Virus record (IMG/VR): IMGVR_UViG_3300024264_000056
Location: 1 to 47,309 of that record
Reading direction: 5' to 3' (one strand)
DNA length: 47,309 nt
From: a virus
Made by a program: the position numbers and the translations under genes. The notes beneath the pieces were generated by a model. That model was given only the letters and a program-made list of their open reading frames with translations, ran no database searches and was not told the origin of the DNA. Below are positions 38,006 through 44,400 of this stretch, piece by piece (positions within the stretch are counted from its first letter, which is position 1; each line of letters opens with the position of its first letter).

Positions 38006-39792
38006 AGTATGTCGAGAATAGCATCTCTAATAGAAATCAAATTATTCCAATAGAACTTTATCATAATGCAATAAAACTTACTGCGTTTACAGAAAAAGAA
38101 AGTTATGGCTCTTACTATAGTCACGATAAATCTTTGTATGATTATGTAAACAAGAACAGTAGTTTAAAAGGATATGAAGGGTTAGTTTATGTAGATAGAC
38201 TAATCCTTGATATTGATAAAAACGGATTAGATGATAACGAGTTATATGAACTTGTAAAAAATCATATAGGAGAATGTATAGAATTTGGTATTAAAGAAAA
38301 ACATATAAATCTATGGTATAGTGGAACAGGTTTTCACATAGAACTATTAGATGTATTTGGATTTCAACCAGCAAAAAATATACACGAAAAAGTAAAACAA
38401 ACATTAACAAAACACTTTAGTTTTGCAGATAGTATTTACGATAAGACTAGAATTATAAGAAGTAATTGGTCTTATAACACTAAAACAAAAGCATATAAAG
38501 TATATATTCCATTAAAATATATAGATGATTTATCAATGGAAGATGTAATAGATGCTGCTCAATCAGAAGAATCATACAAATACTATACCGAAGAATACAA
38601 TGATTGGTTTCTTGAACTTAATAAACCAGGCGTAACAATAGAACCTTATTTACAAACACAGGTTGTAGATGCACCATTTGTTATTAAAAAAGCAATCAAT
38701 AAAACATCAGAAACAAGTTCTGTTGTAACTTGTATGCAACACGTTTTCAATGAAGGTCCACTAGAAGGTTCTAGGCACCAAAAAGGAATGCGTATAGCTT
38801 CGTCTTACAGACGTGCAGGTATACCATTTCTTGCTACATTAGCATCTTTATATGAGTGGAATGGTGGAAGTATGTCTGATAATCAAGTATCTAGAATAGT
38901 AAATGATATATATGAAGGAAACTATCAATATGGATGTAATGATATTATTATGTCTGAATATTGTGACACTAAATGTATTTACTATAAAAACAAAAACTAT
39001 ACTTTAGATATAAAAGGTATAGATGAGTTAGAAGATGCTTTTACAGAGTATATTCAAAAAGACTTTGCTAAAAAGTCTATTAATATGGCTAATATATTTC
39101 CAGGATGTATGCCTTACGACCTTAAACCAGGAGAATTAGTAATATTCTCAGGTGACACAGGTATGGGTAAAACAGCATTGGTACAACATATTGTAGCTAA
39201 AGCTAAAAGGGATACTTTGTTTCTATCATTAGAAATGAATGAGTTCTTAACTTTTCGTAGATTTGTTCAAATTGTTGCTAAGAAAACAAAAGAGTGGGTA
39301 AATAATACATATCTTTCAAATGAAAATACTTCATTTAAAGAGTTGTTATCACATATAAAGATAATGACAGTACAACCACAAATTGATGCAGTAAAACGCA
39401 TAGTAGCAGAACATCAACCTAGTGTGTTAGTAGTAGATACTACAGATGAACTACAAGTTGAAGGATATAGAAATGATATTCAAGAACAAAACATGAAAAT
39501 AGATGCACTTAAAAGTATCGCACAGAAAAATAATACGTTAGTATTAGCAATACATCATATTAACAAAAGTTCAGCAACATCTGGGCAACTAGGAATACAC
39601 TCATTAAAGGGTTCTTCTAACGTTGTGCAAAAAGCAGACAAAGTTATTATGATTAAAGGAGCAGATAGAGATGATAAATATAGATTAGTAACTTCTGTTA
39701 AATCTCGTGACGAATCACCTTTAGAAATACTAACTAAGTTTCATTACGAAACAATGACATATGAAAGGATAGATAAAATAGATGATAGATAA
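37981..39792 (+). CDS. Primase-helicase fusion: archaeo-eukaryotic-type primase plus DnaB-like ATPase
   Basis: 603 residues. Primase part (~1-240): L-I-L-D77-I-D79 and S-G-T-G-F-H119-I, the D-x-D and s-x-H signatures of archaeo-eukaryotic primases, with R160 as possible third motif. Middle: C251, C319, C328 and C332 could hold a Zn2+ or an iron-sulphur cluster. Helicase part (~365-600): Walker A G391-D-T-G-M-G-K397-T398, Walker B L-V-V-D486, and a DnaB-like end. It should prime and unwind at the fork. No DNA polymerase was found, so a host polymerase would extend. Confidence 0.88.
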   Translation: MEDNQKYVEYVENSISNRNQIIPIELYHNAIKLTAFTEKESYGSYYSHDKSLYDYVNKNSSLKGYEGLVYVDRLILDIDKNGLDDNELYELVKNHIGECIEFGIKEKHINLWYSGTGFHIELLDVFGFQPAKNIHEKVKQTLTKHFSFADSIYDKTRIIRSNWSYNTKTKAYKVYIPLKYIDDLSMEDVIDAAQSEESYKYYTEEYNDWFLELNKPGVTIEPYLQTQVVDAPFVIKKAINKTSETSSVVTCMQHVFNEGPLEGSRHQKGMRIASSYRRAGIPFLATLASLYEWNGGSMSDNQVSRIVNDIYEGNYQYGCNDIIMSEYCDTKCIYYKNKNYTLDIKGIDELEDAFTEYIQKDFAKKSINMANIFPGCMPYDLKPGELVIFSGDTGMGKTALVQHIVAKAKRDTLFLSLEMNEFLTFRRFVQIVAKKTKEWVNNTYLSNENTSFKELLSHIKIMTVQPQIDAVKRIVAEHQPSVLVVDTTDELQVEGYRNDIQEQNMKIDALKSIAQKNNTLVLAIHHINKSSATSGQLGIHSLKGSSNVVQKADKVIMIKGADRDDKYRLVTSVKSRDESPLEILTKFHYETMTYERIDKIDDR

Positions 39793-39976
39793 CATAATAA
39801 GACTAGAAACTATGCAAGAGGATAATCATATAATGCAAAAAATTATATTATTATCAATATTTAGCATTGGTGTTTTTATATCAAGTAAAAGCGGACAACA
39901 CTTGTCGTTTTCATTTGGTATAGGACCAATAGAAATGGAATGGAGTATAAGGCTATGGCTCACAGAAACAAAATAA
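39782..39976 (+). CDS. Small membrane protein
   Basis: 64 residues, AAAGGA upstream. One hydrophobic span (I-I-L-L-S-I-F-S-I-G-V-F-I) at ~21-33, followed by S-F-S-F-G-I-G-P-I-E-M. It overlaps the helicase gene by 11 bases and the nuclease gene by 22. A holin, or an anchor for replication proteins, is possible but unproven. Confidence 0.58.
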   Translation: MIDNIIRLETMQEDNHIMQKIILLSIFSIGVFISSKSGQHLSFSFGIGPIEMEWSIRLWLTETK

Positions 39977-40299
39977 GAGGTAATAACCTTGAACGTGAAT
40001 GTGTAAATATAGCAAAAGAAGAAGGGCTCTCTGCAAAGAGGGCCTACGCTTCTGATGGTAGAGCACTAGGAAAATCTGAAAAAGTAGATTGTATGGTAGA
40101 AGAATACTGTATACAAGCTAAAAGAAGAAAGAAAGTAGCACAATGGTTATATCCAGAGAATCACGCTGAAGATGTAGATATTGTAGTTACAAGGATGGAC
40201 CGTAAACAAGCATTAGCTGTATTACCATATTCCGAATGGATAAGATTAATTAAAATAGAAAAGGAGCATAACAATGGCACAAGCAAGTCTAACAAGTAA
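39955..40299 (+). CDS. Holliday-junction-resolvase-like PD-(D/E)xK nuclease
   Basis: 114 residues from the ATG at 39955, chosen over 39940 because GGAG lies 9 bases before it. N-L-E13-R-E-C, K-V-D45-C-M-V, and Y-C-I-Q54-A-K56 fit the E...D...(E/Q)xK core of archaeal Hjc-like resolvases and related small nucleases. It is placed directly after the helicase, so branch resolution during replication is likely. The Q in place of the second acidic residue is seen in some active members. Confidence 0.75.
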   Translation: MAHRNKIRGNNLERECVNIAKEEGLSAKRAYASDGRALGKSEKVDCMVEEYCIQAKRRKKVAQWLYPENHAEDVDIVVTRMDRKQALAVLPYSEWIRLIKIEKEHNNGTSKSNK

Positions 40300-40504
40300 A
40301 GAAGTAGCAGAATTAATGAAAGCAGTGTCGCAGCTTGTATCAATAAAAAGTATAGTAAAAAATGTAGATGTAGAAACATTAACAAACATATTATACAAAT
40401 TTGAAAACGCTGGTAAATCTGATAAAGAAATATTTAGAGCATCAGAAGATTCGCATGATAGCTTTCAACCTAGAGTAGGGAATTGTGAGTGTTGCGATGA
40501 TTAA
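40274..40504 (+). CDS. Small protein ending in a Cys pair
   Basis: 76 residues with GGAG upstream. Helical start (S-K-E-V-A-E-L-M-K-A-V-S-Q-L-V), and the last residues are N-C-E-C-C-D-D. The Cys cluster may bind metal. It overlaps the resolvase gene by 26 bases and the next gene by 8. The function is unknown. Confidence 0.68.
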   Translation: MAQASLTSKEVAELMKAVSQLVSIKSIVKNVDVETLTNILYKFENAGKSDKEIFRASEDSHDSFQPRVGNCECCDD

Positions 40505-40646
40505 ATTTAGTAATGAAGAACTATTGATAATAAGGTCTGCTTTACTTAATTTTAAAAAAGCACCATTTGTATCAGAAGAAGAACAAGAGGTAATAAAAAG
40601 AATTATTAAAAACATTTTTGATAATTTGTTTAAAGAAGAAAAGTAA
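40497..40646 (+). CDS. Very small helical protein
   Basis: 49 residues (M-I-K-F-S-N-E-E-L-L-I-I-R-S-A-L), ending K-E-E-K. Its ATG overlaps the last codons of the previous gene. N-F-K-K-A-P-F-V-S-E-E-E-Q-E-V looks like a two-helix bundle. The function is unknown. Confidence 0.62.
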   Translation: MIKFSNEELLIIRSALLNFKKAPFVSEEEQEVIKRIIKNIFDNLFKEEK

Positions 40647-40650
40647 AATA

Positions 40651-40806
40651 TTATTCCCCTTCAACAATGCGACTTAAAAGGAGTCGAGTGGTTAAGTCCA
40701 CATTACCTTTAGTTAATGGTTATCTACTAAAAGATAAGATTGCTTGTAAGTTAAGCTATCGTATTGCTAATTGGTTGGCACTAAATTAGATAACGAAGGG
40801 GAATAA
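40651..40806 (+). ncRNA. Multi-helix structured RNA closed by a 12-bp perfect helix
   Basis: TTATTCCCCTTC (40651-40662) pairs perfectly with GAAGGGGAATAA (40795-40806). GTTATCTA (40719-40726) pairs with TAGATAAC (40787-40794), stacked directly on it. Inner hairpins: CGACT/AGTCG, GTGG/CCAC, CATTA/TAATG, GCTT/AAGC, TGCTAA/TTGGCA. TTATCT can instead pair with the nearby AGATAA, so a switch is possible. It lies between two small genes, and its 3' end runs into the next ribosome-binding site. No family is recognised. Confidence 0.7.
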
Positions 40807-40819
40807 AAAGGAGAATATT

Positions 40820-41194
40820 ATGAAGCATAATAATGATTTTAGATTTGATTTAGATTACGGCAAAGAAGGTGAAGGCATGTTACACAAAATGTTAACTGGC
40901 AAAGAAGGATATAGAGTAGAAGTGAAAAGAGATAGACAAGCTTATAAAACAAACAATTTATACTTTGAATATGAATCCAGAAACAAACCTTCTGGTATTG
41001 CTAATACAAAAGCAGATTATTATGGTTATTTTATAACCGATACCTTTTGTTTTATTATGAAAGTGGATGTGTTAAAAGAAAAACTACGACATTTAATAAA
41101 ACAAAATAAAGTAATTAATCACAAGCAACCTGGAGGTGATAATAATACATCTCTTGGAGTATTGGTAAGTATAACAAACTTTATGAAAAATTAA
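40820..41194 (+). CDS. PD-(D/E)xK-like endonuclease candidate
   Basis: 124 residues with AAAAAGGAG upstream. G-K-E-G-E18-G-M-L, then Y-R-V-E34-V-K36-R-D, then L-Y-F-E-Y-E-S-R-N-K-P-S-G-I and a late T-K-A-D-Y-Y-G-Y. This follows a common small phage nuclease pattern in which E-x-K binds the metal and the later E-Y-E-S-R...S-G-I block shapes the active site. It may act in recombination or host DNA breakdown. Confidence 0.68.
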   Translation: MKHNNDFRFDLDYGKEGEGMLHKMLTGKEGYRVEVKRDRQAYKTNNLYFEYESRNKPSGIANTKADYYGYFITDTFCFIMKVDVLKEKLRHLIKQNKVINHKQPGGDNNTSLGVLVSITNFMKN

Positions 41195-41195
41195 T

Positions 41196-41375
41196 ATGGA
41201 AAAAGATATTAAAGAAATTGAAGTTAATATAAACGAAGAAGGACAGGTTCAAACATTCAAAAATGACTATGGAACATTTTATTTGTATAATATTGATTAT
41301 TTACCTAATGGTAAGATACACATAGAAAAAGCGTTGCAAACATTACGTTTTCACCTAAATAAACTAAATAATTAA
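41196..41375 (+). CDS. Small protein, last rightward gene
   Basis: 59 residues (M-E-K-D-I-K-E-I-E-V-N-I), beginning one base after the previous stop codon. Strand-rich middle (Y-G-T-F-Y-L-Y-N-I-D-Y) and a helical end (A-L-Q-T-L-R-F-H-L-N-K-L). The function is unknown. It ends where the two transcription units meet. Confidence 0.62.
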   Translation: MEKDIKEIEVNINEEGQVQTFKNDYGTFYLYNIDYLPNGKIHIEKALQTLRFHLNKLNN

Positions 41376-41498
41376 AAAAAGGCTCTCTAAAATAGCCCTA
41401 GAAGCTCTTAAAATAAATTTAACGACACAACATTCGACTAAATTTAGATAGTTCTGTGAGGGTTAAATTAGAGGTGAAAAGGGGGCTCTATCTAGGTC
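41376..41498. terminator. Convergent intergenic region with inverted repeats
   Basis: The right arm ends at 41375 and the giant gene ends at 41499 on the other strand. AAATTTA (41415-41421) pairs with TAAATTT (41438-41444). TAGATAG (41445-41451) pairs with CTATCTA. GGCT pairs with AGCC just after the A run. One or more probably end transcription from both sides, though none has a classical long T run. Confidence 0.5.
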
Positions 41499-44400
41499 TT
41501 AATCTTCTAATGACATAGAATCTTCTAATTCTTGCTGTTTATCAGCTTCATCACGTTTATTTGTAACATATTGTCCCATTCTATGTATTGGAACACCTGT
41601 CATAAAGTCTACAGTCATTTGTGGTGATTCATATGACCTATGTATATCCCTTACTAATCTACCAAATGGAGCAAACGTTGCTAATTGGAATTTTACAAAA
41701 GAATCATAATCACCTGATGCAATAGCATTAATAGGTGGTAAAACATATCTCATAATAGGTGGCGTAACTATTTGCAAAGGAGCAAATGATGTAGTAGGCC
41801 ACTGACTAAAGAACGCTCTTTCTCTTTCTTTTTCATCACCAAACAACCATTGAGCTGTATCTTGCATCCAAGACATAGGTGGAGATAGTGAATACTCAAA
41901 TATAGTAGATGTAAACATTGCTGCTAAAGACATTGACATTAAATCAGCAGTTAGTTGTCGTTGAGCTATCTTACTGCTATTAGTAGTATTACTCCACTCA
42001 GTATACTTAGCACCTTTAAATATTTGTCTTCTACGTTTAATACTATTCCAGGCATAAGGATGGAAACGTGTCATAACACGACCCAATGAAGTATTAGAAT
42101 AATTACTTCTGAATGCTGAGTGATAAATAAACTGTGAAGACTCAATACCTTTTTTAGCTATATGCATTAACATAGGAGAGTTATACTGTAACTCAGATGT
42201 TAAAGGCATCATAACATCTCTAGCATTTAAATAATGTGCTAATGCTGCTGTACGTCTTAATTTAATTTCAGTAGAACTCATAAACGTACCACCAAATTGC
42301 ACAAGAGCATCAATTATTCCATATTTATTACCTATTTCCATTATAGTAGCTTTTCTAATTTTATCAAATTCTGTTGGATTGCTATCTAATAACTCTTTAG
42401 TTTTAGGTTCAAATAATCTGTTTATTACTTCTTTAGCTGCTTTAGCCATATCAGCATCTCTAAATGTTTTATTAATACCTGCTTGTTCAATATACATACC
42501 TTCTAAGAAACCTTCTTGAGATAACCACGTTTCAATATCTTTAAAACTTTCAAATGTTTTTTCTACAGTTTCACCAGTTCTTGGGTTTTTAGTTTTAAAT
42601 TTTGCTCCCTTAAACACTGTATTAATTAAATAATCTTCATTCATTGCTTGTCTAAAAGGCTGCCATCCTGTGTCTGCATATATATTTTGACTACCACCTA
42701 ACAAGTTTGTTATAGCTGTTTTAGGGTGAGAAAGCAAAGCTAATAACTCCCACTTACCTTCAAAGTCACTAAACTTCTTAGCTTTACGTGCTAATGCAAT
42801 ACGTCTTGCATCTTCTGAAACTTTTTCCATTTTACCTGTTTCTGGATTCTTAACCATTCTTAAGTCTCCGAATATGCTAAATTCACCTTCTTTATAACCA
42901 AACAGTCTACCAATTCTTTCTTCTGCACTACGTATAGTATTCACAACAGCTGCATCTGAAGTAACATGATAGAATGTACCAAACCTATTTATCTTGTTAA
43001 TGTTTTTAACATTATTGATTTTATTAACTTCGTTCATACGATAGTTTTGAATAGCATCTCTAAGTTCTTTACCTTTTAATTTTGTACCTGCTTTATGATA
43101 CCAATAAGAATCAGGAGCAATAAGGGTGTCTATATCTCTTAAGAATTGTTTGTTTCTATAATTATTACCAATCTTTCTAGCTATTTTACTTTTATCTAAA
43201 CCAGAATCTACATATGCTTGTAATAATTTCTTTTCACCTTTAGTTATACCAGCAAGTTCAATGTTACGCATACTTGTTAATCCCATCATATTTTGTAATG
43301 ACTCTCGCATATATCCTGACCAAGCATCTGTTGTATCTCTATCTTTTAAAGCATTTGTCTTTTGAAACTTATCTATTAACATTGTACTTCTTAATCCTAC
43401 TAATGTATCTATGTAAGATTTAGAGGATGCTTTTACATATCTTGACAAAACATTCAAGTCTTTACCAAAACCAGGTATAGTATCAGTACCTTTTCTTTTT
43501 TGGTGTCCTGCCATAAATGCACCTATTACATTATTTTTATTACCACTAACCATTTGTGTCATATCGTCTGCCATACCAGCGTTTTCACTTCTCATACGTT
43601 GCATACTAATATGAATATGGTCTGATATTTCAGAAAAATATCTATCTTTAGCTTCTATTAATGTTTTATATCCTTCATATCCAGCTAAATGTTGAGCTTT
43701 AATGTGTGGAGGTAACTGATTTACACTCATATCTCTAATCTTTTTTTGTGCCTCAGCTTTTAATTTTATTACATGATTATCTATATTTGATTTATTTTTC
43801 TTGAACTGATGATGGTTAGTAAATGTCCAATAGTTAGTAGGTCTACCATTAGCATCAGTAATAACATCTACAAATTGAGGTCTAGTAAACTGTCTTAAAG
43901 CGTTTGCTTCACGTTTAATTTTGTCTGTAATAGTAGAAGGGTCTTTAGGGTTAAAATCAGGATACATAAATTCACCCTTTGAGTTCTTAATATTTTGTAT
44001 GCTTTTAATAAGTTCGTATTCATACTTATAAAACTGCAATTCATTCATACCAATAAGATTGTCCATTAATTCAACCCTACTAGCATTACCCATTTTCATA
44101 TCTTTCATTAACTGCTGTACTTTATTTGTATCTAAGAATCCATTAGTAAGTACTCTTTTTTTAGCACTTTCTTTTAAATCTACTTTACCCTTAACACGCA
44201 CAGTGTTTACATTGTATATATTTTCTACAAACTGTTGATAAAAATCTGTAATACGATTGTTTAATACATCTACCATTTCTTTTGGAGTTACTTTTCTTTC
44301 ACTACCTTTACCAGTTTCATCTAGTATTCTAAATTCTTTATGTTCTTTAGTCATTCTTTCTATTTCTTTTTGACTTCTTTCATGAGCAATTCTCATATCA

